This document shows positions 36,885 to 46,943 of a DNA stretch of 64,000 bases, piece after piece. Origin of the DNA: Modicisalibacter muralis. GTDB taxonomy: Bacteria > Pseudomonadota > Gammaproteobacteria > Pseudomonadales > Halomonadaceae. Under the pieces are notes generated by a model. That model saw only the letters and a program-made list of their open reading frames with translations. It was not told the origin of the DNA and made no database searches. The first letter of the stretch is position 1, and every line of letters begins with the position of its first letter. A program made the position numbers and the translations under genes. The stretch is taken from contig NZ_FNGI01000008.1 in assembly GCF_900102945.1 (NCBI RefSeq), positions 62,001-126,000 of the forward strand, in the 5' to 3' direction.

Positions 36885-38153
36885 ATGGATCATTTCGACT
36901 ACCGTGACGGCGTGCTGTACGGCGAGGACGTGCCGCTGACGCAAATCGCCGAACGTTTCGGCACGCCCTGCTACGTCTATTCCAAGGCCACCCTGGCGCG
37001 CCACTATCGCGCCTACAGCGAAGCGCTGGGCAGTCATCCGCACCTGATCTGCTACGCGGTCAAGGCCAATTCCAACCTGGCGGTGCTCAACCTGCTGGCG
37101 CGTTTGGGCGCGGGTTTCGATATCGTCTCGGTCGGCGAGCTCGAGCGCGTGCTGGCCGCCGGCGGCGACCCGGCCAAGGTGGTGTTCTCGGGCGTCGCCA
37201 AGCAGGCCGACGAAATGGCCCGCGCGCTGGATGTCGGCATCAAGTGCTTCAATGTCGAATCGCTGCCCGAACTCGAACGCCTCGATGACACCGCCGGGCG
37301 GCTCGGCAAGGTCGCCGCGGTGTCGCTGCGCGTCAATCCCGACGTTGATGCCAGGACGCACCCCTACATCTCTACCGGACTCAAGGACAACAAGTTCGGC
37401 ATTCCCGTCGAGCAGGCTCTCGGCGTCTATGCGCGCGCCGCGCAAATGAGCCACGTGCGCGTGGTGGGCATCGATTGTCATATCGGCTCGCAACTCACCG
37501 AACTCGCGCCGTTTCTCGATGCCTTGGACCGCCTGCTGGTGCTGCTCGACCGGCTCAAGGAACACGGCATCCATATCGAACATCTCGATCTGGGCGGCGG
37601 TCTCGGCGTGCCCTATCAGGGCGAACGCCCGCCGGCGCCGTTCGATTACGCGCGGGCATTGCTCGAGCGCCTCGAAGGGCGCAACCTCACCCTGTTGTTC
37701 GAGCCGGGTCGCTCGATCGCCGCCAATGCCGGGGTATTGCTGACCCGCATCGAATACTTAAAGCCCGGCGAAGCCAAGAACTTCGCGATCGTCGACGCCG
37801 GCATGAACGACCTGATCCGCCCTTCGCTATACCAGGCCTGGCAGGCGATCATTCCGGTGGACACCCGCGAGCCCCGCGACACCGCCCGCTACGATGTGGT
37901 CGGCCCGGTCTGCGAGACCGGCGACTTTCTCGGCAAGGATCGCGAACTGGCGCTGGCCCCCGGCGACCTGCTGGCGGTGCGTTCGGCGGGCGCTTACGGC
38001 TTCGTCATGGCCTCGAATTACAACAGCCGCCCGCGTCCGCCGGAGGTCATGGTCGATGGCGACCGGGTGCATCTGGTGCGCCGCCGTGAAGGCATCGAAG
38101 CGCTATGGGCCGGCGAGTCGCTGTTGCCGGAAGATGCCTCGGAGAGCCACTGA
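36885..38153 (+). CDS. lysA: diaminopimelate decarboxylase
   Basis: PLP enzyme that makes lysine from meso-diaminopimelate. The 422 residues contain the alanine-racemase-like barrel with [13 protein letters not shown] (PLP lysine), the HIGSQLTE segment, LGGGLGVPY phosphate loop and [12 protein letters not shown]. The C-terminal barrel has [13 protein letters not shown], where the cysteine reaches the partner's active site, and the [18 protein letters not shown] segment. Its stop overlaps the dapF start (TGATG), so the two steps on diaminopimelate are coupled. Confidence 0.97.
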   Translation: MDHFDYRDGVLYGEDVPLTQIAERFGTPCYVYSKATLARHYRAYSEALGSHPHLICYAVKANSNLAVLNLLARLGAGFDIVSVGELERVLAAGGDPAKVVFSGVAKQADEMARALDVGIKCFNVESLPELERLDDTAGRLGKVAAVSLRVNPDVDARTHPYISTGLKDNKFGIPVEQALGVYARAAQMSHVRVVGIDCHIGSQLTELAPFLDALDRLLVLLDRLKEHGIHIEHLDLGGGLGVPYQGERPPAPFDYARALLERLEGRNLTLLFEPGRSIAANAGVLLTRIEYLKPGEAKNFAIVDAGMNDLIRPSLYQAWQAIIPVDTREPRDTARYDVVGPVCETGDFLGKDRELALAPGDLLAVRSAGAYGFVMASNYNSRPRPPEVMVDGDRVHLVRRREGIEALWAGESLLPEDASESH

Positions 38154-38986
38154 TGCTGCTGCACTTCACCAAGATGCATGGCCTGGGCAACGACTTCCTG
38201 GTGGTCGACCTGGTCACCCAGCGTGCGCGCTTCGACGTCGAGCGGGTTCGCGCGCTGGCCCATCGCCAATTGGGCATCGGCTTCGATCAGCTACTGCTCG
38301 TGGAGCCGCCACGCGACCCCGACATGGACTTTCGCTATCGCATCTACAACGCCGATGGCAACGAGGTGGAAAATTGCGGCAACGGCGCGCGTTGTTTCGC
38401 GCGCTTCGTGCTCGACCAGCGGCTGACCCACAAGCGTGAGATTCGCGTCGAGACGCTGGGTGGCCCATTGCACCTGGTCGTCGAAGGCGACGGCCGGGTG
38501 CGTGTCGACATGGGCGCGCCTCGCTTCGCCCCGCAAGACGTACCCTTCGATGCCGAGCACGACCTGCCCCTGCACGCCCTCGACGTCGCCGGTGAGCACC
38601 TCGAGGTGGGCGTGGTATCGATGGGCAACCCCCACGCGGTGCTGCGTGTCGATGACATCGACAGCGCCCCGGTGGCACGCCTGGGCCCGGCCATCGAGAG
38701 CCACCCGCGCTTTGCGCGCGGGGTCAACGCCGGCTTCATGCAGGTGATATCGGCGCATGAGATTCGCCTGCGCGTCTTCGAACGCGGCGCCGGTGAAACG
38801 CTGGCCTGCGGTACCGGCGCCTGCGCGGCGGTGGCCAGCGGCATTCGCCAGGGGTTGCTGCAAAGCCCGGTGACCGTGCGCTTGCCCGGTGGGCGGCTGA
38901 CTCTGGAGTGGGCCGGCGACGGCGCCCCGCTATTCATGACCGGCCCCACCGAGCGGGTCTTCGATGGCCGTGTGTCATTGAATTGA
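38153..38986 (+). CDS. dapF: diaminopimelate epimerase
   Basis: Interconverts LL- and meso-diaminopimelate for lysine and peptidoglycan. The start [15 protein letters not shown] at 38153 gives 277 residues. The two catalytic cysteines sit in [13 protein letters not shown] and [11 protein letters not shown], the family signatures. Two pseudo-symmetric halves are of usual length. The next gene follows at 26 bp. Confidence 0.97.
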   Translation: MLLHFTKMHGLGNDFLVVDLVTQRARFDVERVRALAHRQLGIGFDQLLLVEPPRDPDMDFRYRIYNADGNEVENCGNGARCFARFVLDQRLTHKREIRVETLGGPLHLVVEGDGRVRVDMGAPRFAPQDVPFDAEHDLPLHALDVAGEHLEVGVVSMGNPHAVLRVDDIDSAPVARLGPAIESHPRFARGVNAGFMQVISAHEIRLRVFERGAGETLACGTGACAAVASGIRQGLLQSPVTVRLPGGRLTLEWAGDGAPLFMTGPTERVFDGRVSLN

Positions 38987-39012
38987 TCGTTGCGCGACAA
39001 GAGGAAGACAAC

Positions 39013-39729
39013 ATGTCCCAAGCTCCCGCCCCCGAACCTCGCCAGACCCTCGACCCGGAAATGGTCGCCCATTGGCTGGCCCGGCACCCCGATTTCTTCG
39101 TCGGCCGCGAGGGGCTTCTGCAACAGCTCAAGGTGCCGCACCCCGAAGCCCAGGGCGCGATCTCGCTGCTCGAACGCCTGGTCCTCGACCTGCGCGAACG
39201 CGCCGAGAGTGCCGAATGGCGCCTCGAGCAATTGCTGGAGTCGGCGCGCCACAATGAGTCCCAGTACCGGCGCACTCGCGAGCTGATGCTGGCGCTGCTC
39301 GAAGCCGAAGACAGCGATGCGCTGGGCCAGGCGCTGGTCACTCAGCTTTCGGAGCGCTTTCGCACCCAGGCGGTCGCGCTGTGGTGCGCGCCGAGCCTGA
39401 CCGATGTCGAGCCGCACCCGCCCCAGGCGCCGCGCTTCGTGCTCGACGAGGCCAGCGGCGCGCGCCTGGGTGCCTTGCTCGATGGTCGCGTCAGCCGCTG
39501 CCGGCGGCTCTCGCGCAAGGACTGGCAGCGCCTGCTGCCGCATATCGAGCCGCCCAAGCAGTCCGGCTCCTGCGCGCTGACGCGGCTGACCGTGGGTGAG
39601 CCACTGGGCTATCTGATCCTGGCGAGTCACGATGTCGAGCATTTTCGCGCCAGTCTCGATACCCTGTTCACCGAGTATCTCGGCGAGGTCGTCGCCCGCC
39701 TGCTGGTGCGTCATGCCCACCGCGAATGA
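39013..39729 (+). CDS. DUF484 family protein (YigA-like)
   Basis: A 238-residue cytoplasmic protein starting MSQAPAPEPRQTLDPEMVAHW after an AAGAGGAAG ribosome site. The N-terminal helical part has the family motif HPDFFVGREGLLQQLKVPHP and a coiled coil; the C-terminal half is GAF-like, ending LDTLFTEYLGEVVARLL. DUF484 genes lie between dapF and xerC throughout the gammaproteobacteria; the function is not established. Confidence 0.93.
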   Translation: MSQAPAPEPRQTLDPEMVAHWLARHPDFFVGREGLLQQLKVPHPEAQGAISLLERLVLDLRERAESAEWRLEQLLESARHNESQYRRTRELMLALLEAEDSDALGQALVTQLSERFRTQAVALWCAPSLTDVEPHPPQAPRFVLDEASGARLGALLDGRVSRCRRLSRKDWQRLLPHIEPPKQSGSCALTRLTVGEPLGYLILASHDVEHFRASLDTLFTEYLGEVVARLLVRHAHRE

Positions 39730-40645
39730 AGCCGCCATGCAGGCCAGCGTCACGCGCTTCCTGCAGGAGCTGGCACGTCACGCCAGCCCGGCCACCGTGG
39801 AAGCCTACCGTCGCGATCTCACTGCGCTGCTGACCTTTGCCGACGAACACGCCGTGGCTGGCTGGCAAGCCCTCGACAGCGATCTGGTGCGGCGTTTTCT
39901 CGGCCGCGAGCGCAGCCGTGGTCTGGCGTCACGCAGCCTGGCGCGGCGGCGTGCCGCGCTGTCGCGTTTCGCCGAAGCGCTGGTTCAGCAGGGCGTGTTG
40001 AGCCACAACCCGGTCAAGCTGATACGCACCCCACGCCAACCGCAGCACCTGCCACGCCCGGTCGATATCGACCAATTGGCGCGCTTTCTCGACACCCCGC
40101 ATGACGGCTCGCCCTTGGCGCTGCGCGATCAGGCGATACTCGAATTGCTGTACTCGTGTGGCCTGCGCCTGGCCGAGCTGGCCGCGCTGGATACGACGAA
40201 TCTCGATAGCCGCCGCGTACGCGTGGTCGGCAAGGGCAGCAAGCCACGCCAGGTTCCCGTGGGCCGGCGCGCGCGCCAGGCGCTGGATGCCTGGCTGGCG
40301 GTGCGTGGCCAGTTGGCCAGCGCAGGGCAAGCGGCGCTGTTCGTGGGCAACCGGGGCGCGCGGCTGGGCCATCGCGCGATCCAGCTACGCCTCGCGCAGC
40401 TCGCGAAAATTCGCGGCCTGCCTGAACACTTGCACCCGCACCGTCTACGCCACTCCTTCGCCAGTCATTTGCTGGAATCCAGCCAGGATCTGCGCGCGGT
40501 GCAGGAACTGCTCGGCCACGCCAACCTGTCGACCACGCAGATCTACACCCGTCTCGACTGGCAGCACCTGGCCAGCGCTTACGATGCCTCCCACCCTCGC
40601 GCACGCCGCCGTGATCGCGGCAGCGCCAACGACTCGACGCCTTGA
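39713..40645 (+). CDS. xerC: tyrosine recombinase XerC
   Basis: With XerD it resolves chromosome dimers at dif. The start at 39713 overlaps DUF484 by 17 bases; an ATG at 39737 would also fit E. coli XerC. The N-terminal SAM-like domain is followed by the catalytic domain with [11 protein letters not shown] (Arg), [12 protein letters not shown] (Lys), [15 protein letters not shown] (His-xx-Arg), [14 protein letters not shown] (His and catalytic Tyr) and the conserved [10 protein letters not shown] end. The context dapF-DUF484-xerC-yigB is that of the chromosomal housekeeping recombinase, not a mobile integrase. Confidence 0.96.
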   Translation: MPTANEAAMQASVTRFLQELARHASPATVEAYRRDLTALLTFADEHAVAGWQALDSDLVRRFLGRERSRGLASRSLARRRAALSRFAEALVQQGVLSHNPVKLIRTPRQPQHLPRPVDIDQLARFLDTPHDGSPLALRDQAILELLYSCGLRLAELAALDTTNLDSRRVRVVGKGSKPRQVPVGRRARQALDAWLAVRGQLASAGQAALFVGNRGARLGHRAIQLRLAQLAKIRGLPEHLHPHRLRHSFASHLLESSQDLRAVQELLGHANLSTTQIYTRLDWQHLASAYDASHPRARRRDRGSANDSTP

Positions 40646-40647
40646 CC

Positions 40648-41409
40648 ATGTCTTTACAGCGGCTGCCTATCGACGCCCTGACGTTCGACCTCGACGACAC
40701 CCTATGGGACAACCGCCCGGTGATGGAGCACGCCGAGCAGGGCCACTACACCTGGCTCGACGATGCGCTGGCAAGCGAGCTCGATGCCAGCATCGTCGAG
40801 CAGCTGCGCGACGATCTGGGGCGTTACGGGGAGCGCTTCCCGCTCGATGCCTATGTCGAACGGCGTCTTGCGATGGCCCGGCGCCATCCCTTGCGACGCG
40901 GCGACTTCACCTGGCTGCGCGAGCGCGCCCTGGTCGAGCTACTCGAGGAGTTCGGCCTACCGCGCAGCGCGGCCTTCCTGTGGGCCGCAGCGGCTATCGA
41001 ACGCTTCCTGGCGCTGCGCCATGAATTGACGCCCTATGCCGAGGTCGTGGATTTGCTCGAAGCGCTGTGCCCGCGCTATGCGCTGGCGGCGATCACCAAC
41101 GGCAACGCCGACCTCGAGCGGCTGGAACTGGCCAGTCATTTTCCGGTGGTGATTGCCGCTGGCGAGTTGCTCGCGCCCAAGCCCGACGCACGCCCTTTCC
41201 TCGCCGCCCTGGCGCGCCTGGGCAGCACGCCGGCGCGGGCCATGCATGTCGGTGATTCCTGGCAGGAGGATGTGCTGCCGGCGCTGCGCCTGGGTATGCG
41301 CGTCGCGTGGATCGACAAGCACGACGAGCGACCGAGCGCACTACCGGCGGGCGTGTATCGGCTGGCGCATATCCGCGACCTGCCGGCGCTGCTGGATAGC
41401 CTGGCCTAG
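40648..41409 (+). CDS. yigB: HAD-family hydrolase YigB (FMN/sugar phosphatase type)
   Basis: The start [20 protein letters not shown] at 40648 is two bases after the xerC stop. The 253 residues contain HAD motif I (DLDDTLWDN), a helical cap, motif II (AITNGNAD), the motif III lysine in [11 protein letters not shown] and motif IV (HVGDSWQED). YigB of E. coli dephosphorylates FMN and other small phosphates; the physiological substrate here is unknown. Last gene of the cluster. Confidence 0.92.
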   Translation: MSLQRLPIDALTFDLDDTLWDNRPVMEHAEQGHYTWLDDALASELDASIVEQLRDDLGRYGERFPLDAYVERRLAMARRHPLRRGDFTWLRERALVELLEEFGLPRSAAFLWAAAAIERFLALRHELTPYAEVVDLLEALCPRYALAAITNGNADLERLELASHFPVVIAAGELLAPKPDARPFLAALARLGSTPARAMHVGDSWQEDVLPALRLGMRVAWIDKHDERPSALPAGVYRLAHIRDLPALLDSLA

Positions 41410-41412
41410 ATC

Positions 41413-41570
41413 AGAGGGTGTTTACAAAAGTCGCGAGCGACGGTCAGGCAAGGCGAAATCGGCCAAAAAAGCGCAGTTTACATGACGTAAATGAGCATTT
41501 TGATCGGACTCGCGCCCGAGGCAGTTTTCAACGCCGCATGGCCGAGTGCAGCAATTTGTAAACACCCTCT
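41413..41570. repeat. 158-bp element with perfect 16-bp inverted ends
   Basis: AGAGGGTGTTTACAAA at 41413-41428 is exactly reverse-complemented at 41555-41570. The 126 bp between encode nothing and contain an inner palindrome TTTACATGACGTAAA. The element fills the whole gap between yigB (stop at 41409) and engB, and its right end supplies the last base of the engB stop codon. No target-site duplication is evident. It looks like a small dispersed, non-autonomous element (MITE-like) or a folded transcript that ends both genes. Confidence 0.8.
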
Positions 41571-42181
41571 CAGGCTGGCTCGGCCAGCCAGCTATCCAGG
41601 CGGGCCTGGGCTTCGTCCAACCCTTGACGCTTGAGCGCCGAGAACAGCTGCACGCTGACTAGGTCCTCCCATTCGCGCAGGCGCCGACGCACCTCGAGCA
41701 GGCTATTCTTGGCCGCGCCGGGCTTGAGCTTGTCGGCCTTGGTCAGCAGGATATGCACCGCCATATCCTGCTCGTCGGCCCAGCCCAGCATCATCTCGTC
41801 GAACTCGCTCAGCGGGTGGCGCACGTCCATCATCAGCATCAGCCCCTGCAGCGAGGCGCGCCGCTGCAGGTACTCGGCGAGATGACGCTGCCATTCGAGC
41901 TTGACCTTCTCGGGCACCTTGGCGAAGCCATAGCCGGGCAGGTCCACCAGCCGTCGCCCATCGTCACCACCCACATTGAAGAAGTTGATCAGTTGGGTAC
42001 GCCCGGGCGTCTTGGAGGTGCGCGCCAGGGCGTTCTGCTGGGTCAGGGCATTGATCGCGCTCGATTTGCCGGCGTTGGAACGACCGGCGAAGGCGACTTC
42101 CCGGCCATTATCGGGCGGGCACAGCGCCAGGGTCGGCGCGCTGATAATGAAACGGGCGGTATGGTAATTGAGGCGTGTCAC
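41570..42181 (-). CDS. engB: ribosome biogenesis GTPase EngB (YihA/YsxC)
   Basis: GTPase needed for late large-subunit assembly. The 203 residues show G1 [14 protein letters not shown], the switch region [16 protein letters not shown]3 [11 protein letters not shown]4 LLTKADKLK and a C-terminal [16 protein letters not shown]5-like segment. The TrmE-Era-EngA-EngB-like fold is of full length. It is divergent from the cytochrome c4 gene, the order found in pseudomonads. Confidence 0.97.
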   Translation of the reverse strand: MTRLNYHTARFIISAPTLALCPPDNGREVAFAGRSNAGKSSAINALTQQNALARTSKTPGRTQLINFFNVGGDDGRRLVDLPGYGFAKVPEKVKLEWQRHLAEYLQRRASLQGLMLMMDVRHPLSEFDEMMLGWADEQDMAVHILLTKADKLKPGAAKNSLLEVRRRLREWEDLVSVQLFSALKRQGLDEAQARLDSWLAEPA

Positions 42182-42278
42182 GGCGGGTCTCGTCTGGCGA
42201 TGGCGGCGGCGCCATGGGTAGCAAGCGGCATACGGCGGTCAAGCAAGCCGCGTTTACGCTGCGGCGTCAGGGCCACAT

Positions 42279-42307
42279 TCACGCGACTGGCGGTATTCTA
42301 TATAATG
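42279..42307 (+). promoter_or_regulatory. sigma-70-like promoter for cytochrome c4
   Basis: A perfect TATAAT (42302-42307) follows TTCACG (42279-42284) by 17 bases. This gives a leader of about 165 bases before the cytochrome gene. The rest of 42182-42478 shows no gene. Confidence 0.6.
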
Positions 42308-42478
42308 CGAAAACGTTTATCTTCCGCCCGAGGCAGGCTAGTGTACCACCCAGCTCTCGCCGACAGCGAACCGGCCAAGCACCGATGGCTGGCATGAACG
42401 GCGTGAACCTGCCTATCGGCAGCCCCGGCACCCGGGTGCTTCGCACCAGACACAACGAAACGGGATAGTGGATTAGCG

Positions 42479-43093
42479 ATGAGAAAGTTACTGGTAAGCT
42501 TGGCAATCACCATGGGTGTCGCGGGCATGGCCCACGCACAACAGGAAATCGAGGGCGACCCGGCCGCCGGCCGTGAGAAGGCGCAGGTCTGTGCCGCCTG
42601 CCACGGCGCCAACGGCATCAGCGCGGTGCCGATGTTCCCTAACCTGGCGGGGCAGCAGGCCAGCTACCTGACCCAGCAGCTCATCGATATCCGCGACGGC
42701 ACGCGCGCCGTGCCACAAATGGCCGGCATCGTCGCCAACATGAGCGATCAGGACTTTGCCGACCTGGCCGCCTATTACGCCGAGTTGGACCCCAACCTGG
42801 GTCAGGCCGATCCCGCGCTTGCCGAGCAGGGCCGCAAGCTTTACCGCGCGGGAGACCTGGCCAAGGGCATCCCCGCCTGCACAGCCTGTCATACCCCGAC
42901 TGGCCAGGGTATCGGCACCGCCGGATACCCGGCATTATCGGGGCAGCACCCCGAGTATACCGTCGCCACCCTGCAGGACTTCGCTTCCGGCGCGCGCAGC
43001 AACGATCCCAACGCCATCATGCGCGATATCGCGTCCAAGATGAGCGACGAGCAAATGCAAGCCGTGGCGAATTATGTCTACGGCCTGCATTGA
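42479..43093 (+). CDS. dihaem cytochrome c4
   Basis: Periplasmic electron carrier of 204 residues. The signal peptide ends MAHA, then two homologous class I cytochrome c domains follow with haem sites CAACH (about residue 38) and CTACH (about residue 136). Methionine ligand regions are near AVPQMAGIVANMSDQD and NAIMRDIASKMSDEQ, and both domains end in a NYVYGLH-like helix. Cytochrome c4 passes electrons to terminal oxidases such as cbb3. The neighbours engB and dsbA match the pseudomonad locus; DsbA and haem attachment share the periplasmic thiol system. Confidence 0.96.
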   Translation: MRKLLVSLAITMGVAGMAHAQQEIEGDPAAGREKAQVCAACHGANGISAVPMFPNLAGQQASYLTQQLIDIRDGTRAVPQMAGIVANMSDQDFADLAAYYAELDPNLGQADPALAEQGRKLYRAGDLAKGIPACTACHTPTGQGIGTAGYPALSGQHPEYTVATLQDFASGARSNDPNAIMRDIASKMSDEQMQAVANYVYGLH

Positions 43094-43123
43094 GCGATGA
43101 CGCCTGCCGCATACGACCTGCAA

Positions 43124-43147
43124 GCAAGGCGGCCCCGGCCGCCTTGC
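43124..43147 (+). terminator. GC-rich hairpin after cytochrome c4
   Basis: An 11-base inverted repeat GCAAGGCGGCC / GGCCGCCTTGC with almost no loop lies 31 bp after the stop. No T run follows, so termination may be factor-dependent. Confidence 0.5.
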
Positions 43148-43272
43148 GTCATTGGGGCCGCGCGGAACCCTGACGCTGCGAGCGCTCAAAGGCCTCGTCG
43201 CTAGAGCCGCCTCGTGCGGGCTTTTCTGTTACCTTTACTTCATGAAATCAACCTTCCCAGGAGAATTGGCGC

Positions 43273-43905
43273 ATGCTGAAACAATGGATTGCCGTTGCCG
43301 CCGGCCTTGGCCTGTCGACACTGGCCATGGCCGCCCCACCCGTGGCGGGAGAACACTACACGGTGCTCGACACGCCCGTGGAAACCAGCGTGGACGAGGG
43401 CCAGATCGAAGTCACCGAAGTCTTCTGGTACGGCTGCCCGCACTGCTACAACCTGGAAGAGCCGCTCAATGCCTGGGTCGCCGAGCTGCCCGAGGACGTC
43501 ACCTTCCAGCGCATCCCGGCAACCATGGGCCAGACCTGGGTCGATCATGCCACGGCATTCTTCGCCGCCAAGCAACTGGGCATTCTCGATGAAGTGCATA
43601 GCGACTTCTTCGATGCCATTCACCAGGATGGCAAGCGACTGACCGATGTCGACGATATCGCGGCCTTCTTCAGTAACTATGGCGTTAGCGAAGAACAGGC
43701 CAAGGAGGCATTGACCTCGTTCGGCGTCAAGAGCCAGATCAACCAGGCCCATGCCAAGATGCGCGCCTATCAGTTGATGGGGGTGCCGGCGCTGATCGTC
43801 GATGGGCGCTACGTGATCACGCCGAGTAGCGCCGGCAGCCTCGACAACATGCCGCAGATTGCCGGCGCGCTGATCGAAAAGGTGCGCAGCGAACAGGCCG
43901 AGTGA
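43273..43905 (+). CDS. dsbA: thiol:disulfide interchange protein DsbA
   Basis: Periplasmic oxidase that introduces disulfides into exported proteins. The 210-residue precursor has a signal peptide ending LAMAA, then the thioredoxin fold with active-site CPHC in VFWYGCPHCYNLEEPL (about residue 55). A helical insertion follows, and the cis-proline loop GVPALIVDGRYV is near residue 172. The next gene starts two bases after the stop. Confidence 0.97.
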   Translation: MLKQWIAVAAGLGLSTLAMAAPPVAGEHYTVLDTPVETSVDEGQIEVTEVFWYGCPHCYNLEEPLNAWVAELPEDVTFQRIPATMGQTWVDHATAFFAAKQLGILDEVHSDFFDAIHQDGKRLTDVDDIAAFFSNYGVSEEQAKEALTSFGVKSQINQAHAKMRAYQLMGVPALIVDGRYVITPSSAGSLDNMPQIAGALIEKVRSEQAE

Positions 43906-43906
43906 T

Positions 43907-44716
43907 GTGAGTACCGCGCACGCCGGCGTTGAGTCCCACGCCGCCACGTTGCGGCTGCTGACCTTCAACTTGCAGGTCGGCATACAGACCTCGTCCTACC
44001 GCCATTACGTGACTCGCAGTTGGCAGCATTTCTTGCCTCATCCCAGGCGCCAGGGGCGCCTGGACATGATCGGCGAGGTGTTGAGCCAGTTCGATATCGT
44101 CGGCTTGCAGGAGGTCGATGGCGGCAGTTTCCGCTCGGGGAATGTCAACCAGGTGGAATACCTGGCGCGCAGCGCCGGCTTCACGCATCACTTCCAACAG
44201 CTCAACCGCAACCTGGGCCGCGTGGCCCAGCACAGCAACGGCCTGCTCTCGCGTCCGGCCCCCGGCCAGGTTCAGGTGCATCGCCTACCCGGCACGCTGC
44301 CCGGACGCGGTGCCATCCATGCGCGTTATGGCGACGGCCCCGATGCACTGCATGTGTTCGTCGCGCATCTGGCACTCAGCCATCGTGGCCGGGTACGCCA
44401 ACTCGACTATCTCAGCGAGTTGATTGCGCCGCTCAGGCACGTGGTGGTGATGGGCGATCTGAACTGCACGCCCGATCAGTTGCACGCCCATTCGCGCTTT
44501 TGCACGTCGCTGCCCCTGCATCCGGTGCGTCCGCTGCTGAGCTATCCGTCCTGGCAACCTCGCCGAGCGCTGGATCACATCCTGCTGTCATCCTCGCTCA
44601 AGGCCGGCAAGCTGCAAACGCTCGAGCAATTGTTTTCCGACCACCTACCGCTGGCGGTGGACCTGCATTTGCCCGCGGCTTGTCACCGAGCGATGGAAAG
44701 TTTGTCAGACCAATGA
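43907..44716 (+). CDS. endonuclease/exonuclease/phosphatase (EEP) family protein
   Basis: A metal-dependent phosphodiesterase-fold protein of 269 residues with a GTG start two bases after dsbA. Family motifs are LLTFNLQVG (N), DIVGLQEVDGG (catalytic Glu), VFVAHLALSHRGR (His), VVVMGDLNCTPDQ (Asp and Asn) and FSDHLPLAVDL (final Asp-His). There is no signal peptide, so it is probably cytoplasmic; the substrate (nucleic acid or small phosphodiester) is unknown. Pseudomonads carry a similar gene after dsbA. Confidence 0.9.
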   Translation: MSTAHAGVESHAATLRLLTFNLQVGIQTSSYRHYVTRSWQHFLPHPRRQGRLDMIGEVLSQFDIVGLQEVDGGSFRSGNVNQVEYLARSAGFTHHFQQLNRNLGRVAQHSNGLLSRPAPGQVQVHRLPGTLPGRGAIHARYGDGPDALHVFVAHLALSHRGRVRQLDYLSELIAPLRHVVVMGDLNCTPDQLHAHSRFCTSLPLHPVRPLLSYPSWQPRRALDHILLSSSLKAGKLQTLEQLFSDHLPLAVDLHLPAACHRAMESLSDQ

Positions 44717-44871
44717 TCGATTGCCCCCCGCGCCGCAAACGTTCAGATTAACGTGGCTTTTACATGAGACACCGCCATCGAAGTCCGCCAATACCCCAGG
44801 CTTCGGATAATCGATGGTGGCGAGTTACAAAAAAGAACGGCGCAAAACGCCTTATTGGAGAGAGAACTCCC

Positions 44872-45429
44872 ATGAAACATGCTTCGTCCATGCCGGCACC
44901 CCTGGCCTGGATCGACAGCATCACCGAACGGCTGGGCAGGGCGGTCGCCTGGCTGGTCCTGGTTATGATGTTGATTCAATTCCTGGTGGTGGTGCTGCGT
45001 TACGCCTTCAACGTCAACAGCATCCCCATGCAGGAATCGATCATGTACATGCATGCGACGGTGTTTCTGCTCGCCGCCTCCTATACCCTCAAGCACGAGG
45101 GCCATGTACGCGTCGACATCTTCTATCGGGCCGCATCGGTACGTCGCAAGGCCTGGACCGACCTGCTCGGCACCCTACTACTGCTGATTCCGTTCATGAG
45201 CTTCATCCTCGTCTCCAGTTGGGGCTATGTCGCGAGATCCTGGGCGATTCTCGAGGGGTCGCCGGAAACCGGCGGCATTCCCGCCATCTTCCTGCTGAAG
45301 ACCCTGATTCCCGCCTTTGCCATCCTGATGATCGTGCAGGGGGTTGCCGAAATCATTCGCAATGCCCTGATCATCTCCGGCCGCCTGGCACCGCCCAGCG
45401 ATAGCGATCATGCCGAGGAACTTCTCTGA
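44872..45429 (+). CDS. dctQ: TRAP transporter small membrane subunit (DctQ family)
   Basis: The start MKHASSMPAPLAWIDSITERL at 44872 follows GGAGAGAGA. The 185-residue protein has four membrane helices, the QESIMYMHATVFLLAASYTLKHEGHVRVD segment typical of DctQ and the YRAASVRRKAW loop. With the M subunit it forms the sodium-driven transport unit served by the periplasmic binding protein. The stop overlaps the dctM start (TGATG). The symbol denotes the family; the substrate is probably not a C4-dicarboxylate. Confidence 0.93.
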   Translation: MKHASSMPAPLAWIDSITERLGRAVAWLVLVMMLIQFLVVVLRYAFNVNSIPMQESIMYMHATVFLLAASYTLKHEGHVRVDIFYRAASVRRKAWTDLLGTLLLLIPFMSFILVSSWGYVARSWAILEGSPETGGIPAIFLLKTLIPAFAILMIVQGVAEIIRNALIISGRLAPPSDSDHAEELL

Positions 45430-46835
45430 TGCTGGAGTACATGCCCCTCGTACTGTTCGTCGTTATCTGTCTGGTATTGATGTTGGGTTACCCCGTCGCG
45501 CTATCGCTAGCCGGCACCGCCCTGGCGTTTTCCGGTCTCGGAATGGGCCTCGAGGCGCTGGGTATCAACGCGCATTTCGATGCCAGTTTCCTCTCGGCGC
45601 TGCCTAACCGCCTCTACGGCATCATGAGCAACAACACGCTGCTCGCCGTGCCGTTGTTCGTGCTGATGGGCGTACTGCTGGAGAAGTCCAAGATCGCCGA
45701 AACGCTGCTCGACGCCATGGCGTTGATGTTCGGCTCGCTGCGCGGCGGGCTGGCCATTTCGGTGACCCTGGTCGGCATGCTGCTGGCGGCCTCGACGGGC
45801 ATCGTCGGCGCCACCGTGGTCACCATGGGTCTGCTGTCGTTGCCGACCATGCTCAAGCGCGGTTACAGCCCAGCGCTGGCCACCGGCACCATCTGCGCGA
45901 CCGGCACGCTCGGCCAGATCATTCCGCCCTCCATCGTGCTGGTACTGCTCGGCGACGTATTGTCCTCGGCCTACCAGCAGGCCCAGCTCTCGATGGGCAT
46001 CTTCAGCCCCAAGACCGTCTCGGTGGGCGATTTGTTCATCGGCGCCATGATCCCCGGCCTGTTGCTAGTATTTTTGTATACCGCCTACGTGACCGCTGTC
46101 GCCTGGCTCAAGCCCGATTCGGCGCCGCCGGCCAACCGCAAGGAATTGATGGCCGAACTCGGCCACAAGAGCGGCCTGGGCATGCTGCTGCTCAGGGGCC
46201 TGGTGCCGCCGCTGATATTGATCATCGCGGTGCTTGGCTCGATCCTCGGTGGCTTCGCCACGCCCACCGAGGCTTCGGCGGTGGGCGCCTTCGGCGCGAT
46301 GATCCTCGCCCTGGCCTACGGCAGACTGAATTTCGCCATGCTCAGGGACGCGGTGCGCTCGACCACGCATGTCACCACCATGGTGTTTCTGATCCTGATC
46401 GGCGCGGCGCTGTTCTCGCTGGTCTTCCGCGCCTATGGCGGCGAGGAACTGGTCAATAGCGTGTTCGAGAAGATGCCCGGCGGCGTGATCGGCGCGACGA
46501 TCATCGTCATGCTGGTCATCTTCCTGCTCGGTTTCATTCTCGACTTCATCGAGATCATCTTCGTGGTGGTGCCGATCGTCGGCCCGGCGCTGCTGGCCAT
46601 GGGTCTCGATCCGGTCTGGCTGGGCATCATGATCGCCATCAACCTGCAGACCTCGTTCCTCACGCCGCCATTCGGTTTCGCGCTGTTCTACCTGCGCGGC
46701 GTGGCTCCGTCTTCGATACCCACCACGGCGATCTATCGCGGGGTGATTCCGTTCATTCTCATCCAGCTTGGCATGCTCATCGCACTGGCTTTCTTTCCCG
46801 AGCTCGCGACCTGGCTGCCCGCGCAGTTCAAATAA
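45429..46835 (+). CDS. dctM: TRAP transporter large membrane subunit (DctM family)
   Basis: The 468-residue channel subunit has about 12-14 helices. Family segments include SNNTLLAVPLFVLMGVLLEKS, AASTGIVGATVVTMGLLSLP, GTICATGTLGQIIPPSIVLVLLGD and the FATPTEASAVGAFGAMIL hairpin. It couples sodium influx to solute uptake. Encoded directly after the Q subunit and followed by a hairpin before the binding-protein gene. Confidence 0.96.
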   Translation: MLEYMPLVLFVVICLVLMLGYPVALSLAGTALAFSGLGMGLEALGINAHFDASFLSALPNRLYGIMSNNTLLAVPLFVLMGVLLEKSKIAETLLDAMALMFGSLRGGLAISVTLVGMLLAASTGIVGATVVTMGLLSLPTMLKRGYSPALATGTICATGTLGQIIPPSIVLVLLGDVLSSAYQQAQLSMGIFSPKTVSVGDLFIGAMIPGLLLVFLYTAYVTAVAWLKPDSAPPANRKELMAELGHKSGLGMLLLRGLVPPLILIIAVLGSILGGFATPTEASAVGAFGAMILALAYGRLNFAMLRDAVRSTTHVTTMVFLILIGAALFSLVFRAYGGEELVNSVFEKMPGGVIGATIIVMLVIFLLGFILDFIEIIFVVVPIVGPALLAMGLDPVWLGIMIAINLQTSFLTPPFGFALFYLRGVAPSSIPTTAIYRGVIPFILIQLGMLIALAFFPELATWLPAQFK

Positions 46836-46864
46836 ACGACGACTTCGACAGATTCACCAGGTGC

Positions 46865-46890
46865 TCAGGGCGGGCCACAAGCCCGCCTGA
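46865..46890 (+). other. hairpin between dctM and dctP
   Basis: GCGGGC / GCCCGC extended by TCAG / CTGA with one bulged G forms a stable stem around CACAA. It has no T run. A hairpin here could stabilise upstream mRNA or attenuate, letting the binding protein be expressed at a different level. Confidence 0.45.
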
Positions 46891-46943
46891 ATCACGCAGC
46901 AGTAACCCTAAGCGCTCAACTACATAACAAGGGGAAACGCGCT

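Noticed and set aside
39713-40645. Phage or integron integrase
   Set aside because: The context dapF-DUF484-xerC-yigB and the end motif identify the housekeeping XerC.
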